Positions 17,299 through 26,626 of a stretch of 51,442 nt of DNA are shown here, piece after piece; within the stretch, counting starts at the first letter, position 1; every line of letters starts with the position of its first letter. The position numbers were made by a program, and so were the translations under genes. The stretch lies in the NCBI GenBank assembly GCA_025774245.1, contig JALGWI010000014.1, positions 1 to 51,442 on the forward strand, given 5' to 3'. The notes under the pieces were generated by a model. The model was not told where the DNA came from. It was given only the letters and a program-made list of their open reading frames with translations, and ran no database searches. The stretch is from a bacterium (GTDB lineage Bacteria > Joyebacterota > Joyebacteria > Joyebacterales > Joyebacteraceae).

Positions 17299-18641
17299 GG
17301 AAGATCATCCTGAAGGGCGGCCGGCTGATCGACCCGGCCACGAGAACCGACGACTACATCGATCTCCTCCTCGCCAACGAACGGGTGGCGAAGTGGGGAG
17401 AGGGCACGCCGGTCGACGAGGACACGCTCGTGATCGACGTCCGGGGAGCGGTCGTCTCGCCCGGCCTCGTCGACATGCACGTCCACCTGAGGGAGCCGGG
17501 CCGCGAGGACGAGGAGACGATCGAGAGCGGGGCGCTCGCGGCGGCGCACGGCGGCATCACCGCCGTCGCGGCGATGCCGAACACCGAGCCGACGATCGAC
17601 ACGCCCGCGTGGGTCGAGTACGTGCGCTCGAGGGGGACGGCGATCGCGGTCTACCCGATCGCCGCGATCACGGTCGGGCGCGGCGGGAAGACGCTGACGG
17701 AGATGGCCGCGCTGGCCGAGGCGGGCGCGGTCGCGTTCTCCGACGACGGCAGCCCCGTCGAGAGCGCGACGGTCATGCGACGCGCCCTCGAGTACGCCTC
17801 GATGGTGGGACGACCGATCATCTCCCACTGCGAGGATCTCAACCTCACCGGATCGGGCGTCATGAACGAGGGGTTCGCCTCGACGATGGCGGGCCTCCGT
17901 CCGATCCCCGCCGCGGCGGAGGAGGTCGCCGTCGCGCGCGACATCATCCTCGCCCGCACGACGGGCGCGAACCTCCACATCGCCCACGTCTCCACGAGGG
18001 GCTCGGTCGAGCTCGTCAGGAGGGCGAAGGAGGAAGGGATCGCCGTCACCTGCGAGACCTGCCCCCACTACTTCACGCTGACCGACGACGACGTCAGGAC
18101 CTACGCCACGAGCACGAGGGTCAACCCGCCTCTCAGGAGCGCGGCCGACGTGTCGGCCATCAAGGTGGGTCTGGCCGACGGCACGATCGACGCGATCGCG
18201 AGCGACCACGCCCCGCACTCCATCGAGGAGAAGGAGGTCGAGTTCGACGCGGCGCCTCCGGGCCTGATCGGCACGGAGACGCTCCTGCCGCTCACCCTCA
18301 CGCACCTCGTCGAGTCCGGGACGATCACGCTCGGGCGGGCCGTCGAGCTCATGAGCACGGATCCCGCGAGCATCCTCGGGATCCCGCACGGGAGCCTGGC
18401 CGAGGGATCCCGGGCCGACGTCACCGTCTTCGATCCCGACTGGGCCTGGGAGGTCTCCGAGGACTGGTTCCTGTCGAAATCGAAGAACTCGCCGTTCATC
18501 GGACGCACGCTCAGAGGGCGCGCCGTCCTGACCATCTCGCGAGGGGAGATCGTCTTTGAAGAACCGGGTGCCGCGCACCGCGCAGGCGAGACTCACGAAG
18601 AAGGCGAGCATCACGCCGCGGAGCTATCTGTTCACGCTTGA
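17295..18641 (+). CDS. pyrC: Dihydroorotase (class I)
   Basis: This zinc amidohydrolase cyclises carbamoyl aspartate to dihydroorotate. The 448-aa product has the metal and active-site motifs in order: [10 protein letters not shown] (~residue 60), MPNTEP (~95), HCEDLNL (~180), HVSTRGS (~230), CETCPHYF (~255) and SDHAPH (~302). The last ~25 residues ([22 protein letters not shown]) extend beyond the conserved fold and are encoded by DNA shared with the next gene, pyrK, in another frame. ATG 17295 overlaps the pyrB stop. Confidence 0.97.
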   Translation: MRKIILKGGRLIDPATRTDDYIDLLLANERVAKWGEGTPVDEDTLVIDVRGAVVSPGLVDMHVHLREPGREDEETIESGALAAAHGGITAVAAMPNTEPTIDTPAWVEYVRSRGTAIAVYPIAAITVGRGGKTLTEMAALAEAGAVAFSDDGSPVESATVMRRALEYASMVGRPIISHCEDLNLTGSGVMNEGFASTMAGLRPIPAAAEEVAVARDIILARTTGANLHIAHVSTRGSVELVRRAKEEGIAVTCETCPHYFTLTDDDVRTYATSTRVNPPLRSAADVSAIKVGLADGTIDAIASDHAPHSIEEKEVEFDAAPPGLIGTETLLPLTLTHLVESGTITLGRAVELMSTDPASILGIPHGSLAEGSRADVTVFDPDWAWEVSEDWFLSKSKNSPFIGRTLRGRAVLTISRGEIVFEEPGAAHRAGETHEEGEHHAAELSVHA

Positions 18642-19356
18642 GGTCGACCGAGAGTTCGCGACGCCGATGCCGGGCCAGTTCGTCCACGTCGCGGCGTCGG
18701 AAGAGCTGACGCTGCGCCGCCCGTTCTCGGTGGCCGGCGTCCCGCGCGAGCGGTCGCTCGATCTGTTGGTCGAGCTCCGGGGGAAGGGCACCCGCACGCT
18801 CGCCGAGCAGGCCGAGGGATCGTCCGTGTCGGTCATGGGCCCCCTGGGGAACTGGTTCTCGCCGCCGCGCGAGGGGGCCACGGCCATCCTCGTCGCGGGC
18901 GGCATCGGCGTGGCGGGCCTCCGCTACCTCGCGGAGGAGTTCGTCCACGACGGACGTCCGGTGCTCCTCCTCGTCGGGGCGCGGACGCGCGAGGGACTCC
19001 TGGACGGACTCATGCCCCGGCCGAACGGCGGAATCACGCTCGAGCTGTCGACCGACGACGGGAGCACGGGTACTGCGGGCACGGTGTGCGAGCTCCTCGC
19101 GAGCCATCTCGAGCGCGTCGAGAACCCGGCCCGCGTCTACGCCTGCGGCCCCCCGGCCATGCTGAAGGAGGCGGCGGCGGTCGCGCTTCGGCACGGCCTT
19201 CCCTGCGAGGTCCTCCTCGAGGAGATCATGGCCTGCGGGACGGGCGCCTGCCGCGGCTGCGTCGTCAACACGAAACACGGCTACAAGACGGTCTGCTCGG
19301 ACGGCCCGGTCTTCGACGCGGCCGAGCTCCTCTTCGAGGGAGGCCCCTATGCCTGA
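18556..19356 (+). CDS. pyrK: Dihydroorotate dehydrogenase B electron-transfer subunit
   Basis: PyrK carries electrons from dihydroorotate dehydrogenase (PyrD) to NAD through FAD and a [2Fe-2S] cluster. The start is a TTG at 18556, eight bases after GAGGGGAG and inside the last 86 bases of pyrC; the conserved fold begins soon after it. The 266-aa product shows RRPFSVAGVP for FAD (~residue 55), GGIGVAGLRYL for the nucleotide (~115), YACGPPAML (~195) and the cluster ligands CGTGACRGC...C (~223-245). It overlaps pyrD by 8 bases. Presence of pyrK marks the NAD-linked class 1B enzyme, which does not need quinone. Confidence 0.95.
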   Translation: MKNRVPRTAQARLTKKASITPRSYLFTLEVDREFATPMPGQFVHVAASEELTLRRPFSVAGVPRERSLDLLVELRGKGTRTLAEQAEGSSVSVMGPLGNWFSPPREGATAILVAGGIGVAGLRYLAEEFVHDGRPVLLLVGARTREGLLDGLMPRPNGGITLELSTDDGSTGTAGTVCELLASHLERVENPARVYACGPPAMLKEAAAVALRHGLPCEVLLEEIMACGTGACRGCVVNTKHGYKTVCSDGPVFDAAELLFEGGPYA

Positions 19357-20296
19357 CATCACGACCAAGATCACGGGTCTCACGCTCAGAAACCCTGTGG
19401 TCCTCGCGTCCGGAACCGTCGGATACGGTCCCGAGTACGCGGAGCTCATCGACTACGAGACCGTCGGAGCGATCGTCACGAAGACGATCACGCGCGAGCC
19501 GCGGGAGGGAAACCCGCCGCCCCGGCTGGCCGAGACGCACGCGGGGCTCCTGAACGCAATCGGCCTCGAGAACGTCGGACTCCGCCGGTTCCTGTCGGAG
19601 AAGCTCCCCGAGGCGGCCGAGCTCCCCACGGAGATCATCGCGAGCGTCGCCGGGGGAACGCCTGCTGAGTTCTGCGAGCTCGCAGGCGCCGTCGGGGAAC
19701 GCGACGCGGTCCGGGCCGTCGAGATCAACATCTCGTGCCCGAACGTCAGACGTGAGCGGCGACCCGTCTGGGACGACCCGGAGGGAACCGCCGCGGTGGT
19801 CACCGCCGCCCGGAGCGCGACCAAGAAGCCGCTCATCGTGAAGCTCTCCCCGAACACGGCCGACATCCTGAGCGTCGCAGAGGCCGCGGTCGGGGCGGGC
19901 GCCGACGCGCTCGTCGTCGCGAACACGATGCCGGGCATGCGGATCGACCTCGAGAAGCGCCTGCCCGCCCTCGGTAACGTCACCGGGGGACTGTCGGGAC
20001 ACGCGCTCATGCCGATCAACCTCGCGCTCGTCTGGAAGGTGTCGGCCGCCGTCGACGTGCCGGTGATCGGCTCGGGCGGGATCGCGACGGCCGAGGACGC
20101 CCTCGAGTTCCTGATGGCGGGGGCGACGGCGGTGCAGGTGGGAACGGCGCTCTTCCTGGATCCCGGGGCGCCCGCGGCCATCGTCTGGGGGATCCGTGAA
20201 CACATGCGAATGAACGGAGCAGAAACGATCGACGAGTACATCGGGCTGGCCCGGGAGGAAAAGCAGAGATGCACGGAGAAGATCGCGGCAGACTGA
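19349..20296 (+). CDS. pyrD: Dihydroorotate dehydrogenase B catalytic subunit
   Basis: This FMN enzyme oxidises dihydroorotate to orotate and works with PyrK. The 315-aa product has the class 1 motifs: NPVVLASGTVGYG (~residue 15), NAIGLEN (~70), EINISCPNV with the catalytic Cys of class 1B (~130), VKLSPN (~170), VANTMPGM (~192) and GSGGIATAEDALEF plus GATAVQVGTA (~235-260) for FMN phosphate. Its 3' end overlaps pyrF by 28 bases. Confidence 0.97.
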   Translation: MPDITTKITGLTLRNPVVLASGTVGYGPEYAELIDYETVGAIVTKTITREPREGNPPPRLAETHAGLLNAIGLENVGLRRFLSEKLPEAAELPTEIIASVAGGTPAEFCELAGAVGERDAVRAVEINISCPNVRRERRPVWDDPEGTAAVVTAARSATKKPLIVKLSPNTADILSVAEAAVGAGADALVVANTMPGMRIDLEKRLPALGNVTGGLSGHALMPINLALVWKVSAAVDVPVIGSGGIATAEDALEFLMAGATAVQVGTALFLDPGAPAAIVWGIREHMRMNGAETIDEYIGLAREEKQRCTEKIAAD

Positions 20297-20970
20297 TGGT
20301 CGCCCTCGACGTTCCGACCTTCGACAAGGCGAAGGAACTCGCGGGCCAGACGGGCGAGTACGTGGCGCACTTCAAGGTCGGGAGCAGGCTGTTCACCGCC
20401 GAGGGCCCGCCGCTCGTCAGGAACCTCAAGGAGTCCGGGTACGGGGTCTTCCTGGACCTCAAGTTCCACGACATCCCGAACACGGTCGCCGAGGCCGCCA
20501 CGGCGGCGACCTCGCTCGGCGTCGACTTCTTCGACGTCCACGCGGCCGGCGGCACCGACATGATGCGCGCCGCGGTGGAGGCGAGCGGGGAGGAGGCGGA
20601 TCGGATCGGCGTGACGCCGCCTCGCATTCTCGCGATCACCGTCCTCACGAGCATGTCGTCGACCGTCGACGAGGTGCTGGCGCTCGCCGAGCGCGCGAAG
20701 GACGCCGGTGTCGACGGCATCGTCTCGTCGGCGTGGGAGGCCAAGGCGATCCGCGAGGCGCTCGGGACCGACTTCCTCATCGTCACGCCGGGCATCCGGC
20801 CGGCGTGGTCTGCGAAGAACGACCAGCGCCGCGTCGCGACGCCGCAGGTAGCGATCGCCAACGGCGCCGACTACATCGTCGTCGGCCGGCCGATCCGGAA
20901 CGCCGAGAGCCCGACCGAAGCGGCGAGGCTCATCGTGGAGGAGATGGCTCCGGCGGAGGTGAGGAAGTGA
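20269..20970 (+). CDS. pyrF: Orotidine 5'-phosphate decarboxylase
   Basis: PyrF decarboxylates OMP to UMP. The 233-aa product is a group 1 type with the signature FLDLKFHDIPNT (~residue 62, catalytic Lys/Asp pairs), a TPGIRP loop near 173 and VVGRPI near 205. ATG 20269 lies within the end of pyrD; the stop overlaps the GTG start of pyrE as GTGA. Together these overlaps suggest one polycistronic message. Confidence 0.97.
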   Translation: MHGEDRGRLMVALDVPTFDKAKELAGQTGEYVAHFKVGSRLFTAEGPPLVRNLKESGYGVFLDLKFHDIPNTVAEAATAATSLGVDFFDVHAAGGTDMMRAAVEASGEEADRIGVTPPRILAITVLTSMSSTVDEVLALAERAKDAGVDGIVSSAWEAKAIREALGTDFLIVTPGIRPAWSAKNDQRRVATPQVAIANGADYIVVGRPIRNAESPTEAARLIVEEMAPAEVRK

Positions 20971-21557
20971 GCACATCCGTGACCGAGAGGGCCGTGGACC
21001 TGATGAAGCAGTGCGGCGCCCTCACGACCGGGCACTTCAGGCTGACGTCGGGACTCCACAGCGACGAGTACTGCCAGTGCGCGAAGGTGCTGGAGCACCC
21101 GGAGATCGCGAGCGAACTGGGCGGGATGCTCGCCGACCGTTTCCGAGACGAGACGATCGACATCGTCGTTTCGCCGGCGATCGGCGGGATCGTCATCGGC
21201 TACGAGGTAGCGAAGGCGCTCGGGGTGCGAGCCATCTGGGCGGAACGGGACGGCGGGGCGATGACCATGAGGCGCGGCTTCGCGCTCAGGTCCGGCGAGC
21301 GCGTCCTCATCATCGAGGACGTGGTCACGACCGGCGGATCGGTCAAGGAGGTCGCCGGACTCGTGAAGGACGCCGGCGCCGAGATCGTCGGGTTCGGGTT
21401 CATCATGGACAGGAGCCGCGAGCCCCTGAACCTCCCGGCGCCGTCGAAGGCGCTCGTCGAGGGGCGAGATATGAAGACGTACCAGCCGGACCACTGCCCG
21501 CTCTGTGCGTCGGGCGTTCCGGTCGAGAAGCCGGGAAGCCGTCCGGTCCAGGAATAG
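20967..21557 (+). CDS. pyrE: Orotate phosphoribosyltransferase
   Basis: PyrE joins orotate and PRPP to form OMP. GTG 20967 overlaps the pyrF stop (GTGA), follows GGAGGTGAGG and gives a normal 196-aa protein. The PRPP motif VLIIEDVVTTGGSV is at ~residues 112-125, preceded by the loop region WAERDGGAMTMRRGF. A C-terminal extension HCPLCASGVPVEKPGS contains a CxxC pair, as in the longer PyrE variants of some phyla. This gene completes the pyrimidine half; an 86-base gap without hairpin leads to guaB3. Confidence 0.96.
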   Translation: MSTSVTERAVDLMKQCGALTTGHFRLTSGLHSDEYCQCAKVLEHPEIASELGGMLADRFRDETIDIVVSPAIGGIVIGYEVAKALGVRAIWAERDGGAMTMRRGFALRSGERVLIIEDVVTTGGSVKEVAGLVKDAGAEIVGFGFIMDRSREPLNLPAPSKALVEGRDMKTYQPDHCPLCASGVPVEKPGSRPVQE

Positions 21558-21643
21558 CACGCCGCGTCGAAACGCGTACGCCGACCAGCACGAAAAGAGA
21601 CAGACGGATAGCACGCGCGAAGGAGCCCGCAAAGGAGGTCTCG

Positions 21644-22804
21644 ATGGCGGACTATATCGGTCATGGAAGGAAAGCCAGAAGGGCGTTCGGCTTCGACGAG
21701 GTCGCCATCGTCCCCGGGAGGGTGACGATCAACCCGGAAGAGGTCGACACGGCCTGGGAGCTCCGCGATCTCAAGTTCCCCGTGCCGATCCTGGCCGCGG
21801 CCATGGACGGCGTCGTCGACACGAAGATGGCGGTCGGGATGTCGAGGCTGGGAGGGCTGGGCGTCCTCAACCTCGAAGGGGTGCAGACGCGTTACTGCGA
21901 CCCCGAGAAGGTCCTGGACGAGATCGCGAGCGCGGGGGCCGACACAGCGACGCAGCTCGTGCAGAAGCTCTACTCGCCGCCGATCCAGGAAGGCCTGATC
22001 GAGAAGCGCATCGAGGAGATCAAGGACGGGGACGCGGTGGCGGCGGTGTCGTGCACGCCGATGGCGGCGGCGAAGTACGGGAAGCTGGCGGAGAGGGCGG
22101 GGGCGGACGTCTTCGTCGTCCAGTCGACCGTGGCGGCGGTCGACCACATATCGAGCGCCTACGAGACGCTCGATCTCCAGTCGTTCATCGACGCGATGTC
22201 GATCCCGGTGATCGTCGGGAACTGCGTGACGTACGACGTGACGCTCGACCTCATGGAGGCCGGCGCCGACGCCGTCCTGATCGGGATCGGGCCCGGAGCC
22301 GCCTGCACGACGAGGGGTGTCCTCGGGATCGGCGTCCCGCAGGTCACGGCGACGGCCGACGGGGCCGCCGCGAGGGACCTCTTCATGAAACGAACGGGGA
22401 AGTACGTCCCGGTCATCACGGACGGCGGGATGGACACGGGCGGAGACGTCTGCAAGGCGTTCGCGTCGGGAGCCGACGCGGTCATGATCGGCTCCGCCAT
22501 GGCGCGCGCGAAGGAGGCGCCCGGGCGCGGGTATCACTGGGGCATGGCCACGCCGCACGTGAACCTGCCGCGAGGCGCCAGGATCAAGACGGGAACGAGC
22601 GGGACTCTCGAGGAGATCATCATCGGTCCGGCGAGGACCGACGACGGGACGCAGAACCTCCTCGGGGCCCTGAAGACGTGCATGGGCTCTGTCGGCGCGA
22701 AGAACATCTTCGAGCTTCAGCAGGCCGAGCTCATCATCGCTCCGGCGATCCGCTCCGAGGGGAAGCTGATGCAGCAGGCGCAGCAGGTGGGGATGTGGAG
22801 GTAG
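21644..22804 (+). CDS. guaB3: GuaB3-family IMP dehydrogenase
   Basis: The enzyme probably oxidises IMP to XMP, feeding GuaA next door. ATG 21644 follows a perfect AAAGGAGGT. At 386 aa it lacks the CBS pair of classical GuaB, which is normally ~490 aa. The catalytic loop [21 protein letters not shown] (~residues 206-226) contains the Cys that attacks [28 protein letters not shown] (~260-285) binds the phosphate. [13 protein letters not shown] is near residue 47. GuaB3 proteins were long listed as IMPDH-related; a cyanobacterial member is reported to be an active IMPDH. The adjacency to guaA supports that role. Confidence 0.9.
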   Translation: MADYIGHGRKARRAFGFDEVAIVPGRVTINPEEVDTAWELRDLKFPVPILAAAMDGVVDTKMAVGMSRLGGLGVLNLEGVQTRYCDPEKVLDEIASAGADTATQLVQKLYSPPIQEGLIEKRIEEIKDGDAVAAVSCTPMAAAKYGKLAERAGADVFVVQSTVAAVDHISSAYETLDLQSFIDAMSIPVIVGNCVTYDVTLDLMEAGADAVLIGIGPGAACTTRGVLGIGVPQVTATADGAAARDLFMKRTGKYVPVITDGGMDTGGDVCKAFASGADAVMIGSAMARAKEAPGRGYHWGMATPHVNLPRGARIKTGTSGTLEEIIIGPARTDDGTQNLLGALKTCMGSVGAKNIFELQQAELIIAPAIRSEGKLMQQAQQVGMWR

Positions 22805-22805
22805 C

Positions 22806-24416
22806 GTGAACGAACCGACCGGTGGAAGCGCGGCAGGCAGGACGGCCACGGCGAGCGGAGGAGGAGGGGAGTCCGGGAAGGTGAAGAGAACGCGCGTCGT
22901 CATCCTCGACTTCGGATCGCAGTACACGCACCTGATCGCGCGGCGGATCCGCGAGTGCGGCGTCTACTCGGAGGTCATGCGGTTCGACGCGGACCCCGAC
23001 GAGATCGCGAGCGGCACGGGCGCGATCGTCCTCTCCGGAGGACCGTCGAGCATCTACGACGAGGCCGCCCCGAAGCCCGATCCCAGCATCTACGAGCTCG
23101 GCATCCCCATGCTCGGGATCTGCTACGGCATGCAGGCGATGACGGAGGCCCTGGGCGGCACGGTGGTCCGGGGAACGACGCGGGAGTACGGGCCGATGGG
23201 GTTCCTGCCGACCGACGGGCACGCGCTCTTCCACGGCGTCCCGGAGACGACGCAGGTCTGGATGAGCCACGGCGACGAGGTCGTCGAGCCGCCCGAGGGG
23301 TTCTTGGTGCTCGGACGGAGCACCGACGAGAAGATCGCGTCGATCGGCTCCGACGAGCGCCGGTTCTACGGGCTCCAGTTCCACCCGGAGGTCGTGCACA
23401 CCGAGCGCGGCAAGCGCGTGCTCGAGAACTACGTGCACGAGATCTGCGGCATCCCCTCGAACTGGTCGCCCGAGTCGTTCGTCGAGGAGACCGTCGAGGC
23501 GATCCGCCGCGAGGTCGGCGGCTCGATGGTCGTCTGCGCACTGTCGGGAGGCGTCGACTCGTCGGTCATGGCGGTCCTCATCCACCGGGCGATCGGCGAT
23601 CGGCTCGTGCCGATCTTCGTCGACAACGGACTCCTGAGAAAGGACGAGGACCACGACGTCATCACGAGGCTCAGGACCAAGCTCGGGATCAAGATCGACG
23701 TGGTCGACGCGCGGCGCCGGTTCCTCGATGCCCTCGAGGGCGTCGAGGACCCCGAGCGCAAGCGGAAGATCATCGGGACCGAGTTCATCCGCGTCTTCGA
23801 GGAGGAGGCGAAGAGGATCGGCGGCGCCGAGTTTCTCGCGCAGGGGACGCTCTACCCCGACGTCATCGAGAGCGTCTCCGTCAAGGGGCCGTCCGCGACG
23901 ATCAAGAGCCACCACAACGTCGGCGGGCTCCCGGAGACCATGAACCTCCGGCTCATCGAGCCCCTGAAGACGCTCTTCAAGGACGAGGTCAGGGAGGTGG
24001 GAAGGGAGCTCGGCATCGATCCCGACATCCTCGGAAGGCACCCGTTCCCGGGTCCCGGACTCGCCGTCCGGATCCTGGGCGACGTCACGCCGGAGAGGGT
24101 CGCGCTCCTCCAGGAGGCCGACGCGATCGCGATCGAGGAGATCCGGCGCGCCGGGCTCTACGACGACATATGGCAGGCGTTCGTGGTGCTCCTTCCCGTG
24201 AGGAGCGTCGGGGTCATGGGCGACGAGCGGACCTACGAGCACGTCGTCGCGGTGAGGGCGGTCGACTCGCTCGACGGCATGACCGCCCACTGGTTCCCGA
24301 TGCCGCACGACGTCCTCGAGCGGATGTCGGCCAGGATCATCAACGAGGTTCGCGGCGTGAACCGGGTCTGCTACGACATCAGCTCGAAGCCGCCGTCGAC
24401 GATCGAGTGGGAGTGA
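22806..24416 (+). CDS. guaA: GMP synthase (glutamine-hydrolysing)
   Basis: GuaA converts XMP to GMP with ATP and glutamine. The GTG at 22806 gives 536 aa; GTG 22881, after GGAGGAGGGGAG, gives a more typical 511 aa starting [14 protein letters not shown]. The amidotransferase has nucleophile Cys in GICYGMQAM (~residue 105) and FHPEVVH (~195). The ATP-pyrophosphatase P-loop [10 protein letters not shown] is at ~245. [10 protein letters not shown] and [14 protein letters not shown] (~365-425) mark the dimerisation domain. It starts one base after the guaB3 stop. Confidence 0.96.
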   Translation: MNEPTGGSAAGRTATASGGGGESGKVKRTRVVILDFGSQYTHLIARRIRECGVYSEVMRFDADPDEIASGTGAIVLSGGPSSIYDEAAPKPDPSIYELGIPMLGICYGMQAMTEALGGTVVRGTTREYGPMGFLPTDGHALFHGVPETTQVWMSHGDEVVEPPEGFLVLGRSTDEKIASIGSDERRFYGLQFHPEVVHTERGKRVLENYVHEICGIPSNWSPESFVEETVEAIRREVGGSMVVCALSGGVDSSVMAVLIHRAIGDRLVPIFVDNGLLRKDEDHDVITRLRTKLGIKIDVVDARRRFLDALEGVEDPERKRKIIGTEFIRVFEEEAKRIGGAEFLAQGTLYPDVIESVSVKGPSATIKSHHNVGGLPETMNLRLIEPLKTLFKDEVREVGRELGIDPDILGRHPFPGPGLAVRILGDVTPERVALLQEADAIAIEEIRRAGLYDDIWQAFVVLLPVRSVGVMGDERTYEHVVAVRAVDSLDGMTAHWFPMPHDVLERMSARIINEVRGVNRVCYDISSKPPSTIEWE

Positions 24417-24426
24417 TCGCGGGAGA

Positions 24427-24444
24427 CGTGCCTCGAGAGGCACG
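24427..24444 (+). other. Short hairpin between guaA and purB
   Basis: CGTGCCT and AGGCACG form a 7-bp stem with a CGAG loop in the 49-base gap. There is no U tract, so it is more likely an mRNA-processing or stability element than a terminator. Confidence 0.4.
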
Positions 24445-24465
24445 CCGCTTCCGCACGGAGAGAAC

Positions 24466-25824
24466 ATGATCGAGAGATACTCAACACCCGAGATGACGGC
24501 CGTCTGGGACGAGCGCGTGAAGCTCGCGCTCTGGGTCAAGATCGAGATCGAGGCCGTCAAGGCGTGGGCCGAGATCGGCAAGGTCCCGAAGGACGCGGCG
24601 GAGAGGATCGAGAAGAAGGCGTCGATCTCGATCGAGCGCATGAAGGAGATCGAGGAGGAGACGCACCACGACGTCATCGCGTTCCTGAAGGCGCTCGGTG
24701 AAGAGGTGGGGGAGGACGCGAGGTACGTCCACCTCGGGATGACGTCGTCCGACATTCTCGACACGACCATCGGCGTCCAGATCTCCCGATCGGGCCGCCT
24801 CATCGTCGACGCGGTCGACGAGCTCTGCGAGGCCGTCCGCGACCTCGCGCTCACGCACCGGGAGACGCCGATCATCGGGCGGACGCACGGCGTCCACGCC
24901 GAGCCGATGTCGCTCGGGCTCAAGTTCGCCTACTGGTGGGACGAGCTCTCGCGGGCCGGCGACGTCCTCGCGCTCGCGGTCGGCGGCGCCGCCGTCGGGA
25001 AGCTCTCCGGCGCGGTCGGGACGTACGCGAATCTCGATCCGCGGGTCGAGAAGCGCGTCATGGCGGCCCTCGGGATCCGCGCCGCGGACGTCTCATCCCA
25101 GATCGTCTCGCGCGACCGGCACGCGCGGTACCTCAACGCGCTGGCGCTCCTCGGGAGCGTCATCGCGCGCCAGGCGCTCGAGGTGAGGCTCCTCGCGCGC
25201 ACCGAGACCGGCGAGATCCTCGAAGGGTTCGCGAAGAAACAGAAGGGCAGCTCGGCGATGCCGCACAAGAAGAACCCGATCAAGTGCGAGCAGCTCTGCG
25301 GCCTCGCGAGGCTCCTTCGCTCGAACGCCGCGGCCGGGCTCGAGAACATCGAGCTCTGGCACGAGCGCGACATCTCGCACTCGTCGGTCGAGCGCGTGAT
25401 CCTCCCGGACAGCTCGATCCTGGCGCACTACATGACGAGGAAGTTCGAGGCCGTCGTGAGGGCGCTCGACATACGACCGCGGACGATGCTCGACAACATG
25501 ATGGCCACGGAAGGGCTCTTCTTCTCGGGGACCGTCCTCACGAAGCTCGTCGAGGCGGGCATGAACCGCGACGATGCGTACGACAGCGTCCAGAAAGCTG
25601 CGATGCGCGCGCGGGAGACCGCGACCACGTTCCGGGAGGAGATGGAGAAGGACGACGGCGTCCTCGGCATCCTGGGCCGGGACGGGCTCGCCGACGCGTT
25701 TCTGCTCGAGCGGCATCTCGCGCGAACCGACGAGGTGTTCGAGAGGCTCGGCATCAGGGAGATAGCCGAAGAGAGGGAGGCGGCGCTCGAGAAGGCCGCC
25801 GCCGGAGAGACAGGCGTGAACTGA
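24466..25824 (+). CDS. purB: Adenylosuccinate lyase
   Basis: PurB removes fumarate twice in purine synthesis: from SAICAR, and from adenylosuccinate to give AMP. The 452-aa product has the superfamily blocks HLGMTSSDILDT (~residue 86), IGRTHGVHAEPM (~136) and the signature GSSAMPHKKNPIKCE (~261-275). SHSSVERVILPDS (~306) is another conserved block. Length and start (MIERYSTPEM) are typical. Products of purC upstream in the pathway and purA downstream are both encoded in this operon. Confidence 0.97.
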   Translation: MIERYSTPEMTAVWDERVKLALWVKIEIEAVKAWAEIGKVPKDAAERIEKKASISIERMKEIEEETHHDVIAFLKALGEEVGEDARYVHLGMTSSDILDTTIGVQISRSGRLIVDAVDELCEAVRDLALTHRETPIIGRTHGVHAEPMSLGLKFAYWWDELSRAGDVLALAVGGAAVGKLSGAVGTYANLDPRVEKRVMAALGIRAADVSSQIVSRDRHARYLNALALLGSVIARQALEVRLLARTETGEILEGFAKKQKGSSAMPHKKNPIKCEQLCGLARLLRSNAAAGLENIELWHERDISHSSVERVILPDSSILAHYMTRKFEAVVRALDIRPRTMLDNMMATEGLFFSGTVLTKLVEAGMNRDDAYDSVQKAAMRARETATTFREEMEKDDGVLGILGRDGLADAFLLERHLARTDEVFERLGIREIAEEREAALEKAAAGETGVN

Positions 25825-25844
25825 GAAGGGGAGGACTCGACGGG

Positions 25845-26549
25845 ATGAAGAAGACGAAGCCGCTCTACGAAGGCAAGGCGAAGATCCTGTGGGAGACCGA
25901 CTCGCCCGAGCACATGGTCCAGGAGTTCAAGAACGACGCGACGGCCTTCGACGGCACCAAGCACGAGGTGGTCGAGGGAAAGGGGGCGTTCAACAACAGG
26001 ATCTCGTCGCACTTCTACGGGCTCCTCCGGGACGAGGGGATCAGGACGCATTTCGTGAAGACCCTGAGCGACACCGAGATGCTCGTCGAGAGGCTCGAGA
26101 TGCTCTCCGTCGAGGTCGTCGTCCGGAACATCGCCGCGGGTTCGCTCGTCAAGCGCCTCGGCATCAGCGAGGGCACGAAGTTCGACCCGCCGATCGTCGA
26201 GTTCTACCTCAAGGACGACGAGCTGCACGACCCGATCCTCTCCGAGGAGCACGTTCGCGCGCTCGACCTCGCGACGCCCGACCAGGTCGACGCGATGAAG
26301 CGCGAGGCGCTCGCCGTCAACATCATCCTCGGGAACTTCCTCAAGCAGCGCGGGATCGATCTCGTCGACTTCAAGCTGGAGTTCGGAACGAAGGGCGGGG
26401 AGCTCATCCTCGGGGACGAGATCTCTCCCGACACCTGCCGCTTCCACGACTCGAAGACGGGCAGGATCATGGACAAGGACCGGTTCCGCCAGGACCTCGG
26501 CGGGTTCATGGAGGCGTACGGGGAGATCCTGGATCGGGTGAGCTCGTAG
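25845..26549 (+). CDS. purC: SAICAR synthase
   Basis: PurC joins aspartate to CAIR using ATP. The 234-aa product starts at ATG 25845 after AAGGGGAGG and shows LYEGKAKILWET (~residue 7), the nucleotide and CAIR-binding blocks VVVRNIAAGSLVKRLGI (~88-104) and VDFKLEFG (~174), and GDEISPDTCRFHD (~190). Its product SAICAR is the substrate of PurB just upstream. Confidence 0.97.
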   Translation: MKKTKPLYEGKAKILWETDSPEHMVQEFKNDATAFDGTKHEVVEGKGAFNNRISSHFYGLLRDEGIRTHFVKTLSDTEMLVERLEMLSVEVVVRNIAAGSLVKRLGISEGTKFDPPIVEFYLKDDELHDPILSEEHVRALDLATPDQVDAMKREALAVNIILGNFLKQRGIDLVDFKLEFGTKGGELILGDEISPDTCRFHDSKTGRIMDKDRFRQDLGGFMEAYGEILDRVSS

Positions 26550-26626
26550 GGAGTAGGGACGGGCGAGAAGAAACGATCGGGTGAACGGGCACGAACGGGT
26601 GCGATGATTCGCAGGGAGGGAGGACG

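Noticed and set aside
21558-21643. Purine riboswitch or separate promoter before guaB3
   Set aside because: I saw no riboswitch core, hairpin or -35/-10 pair in this 86-base gap.
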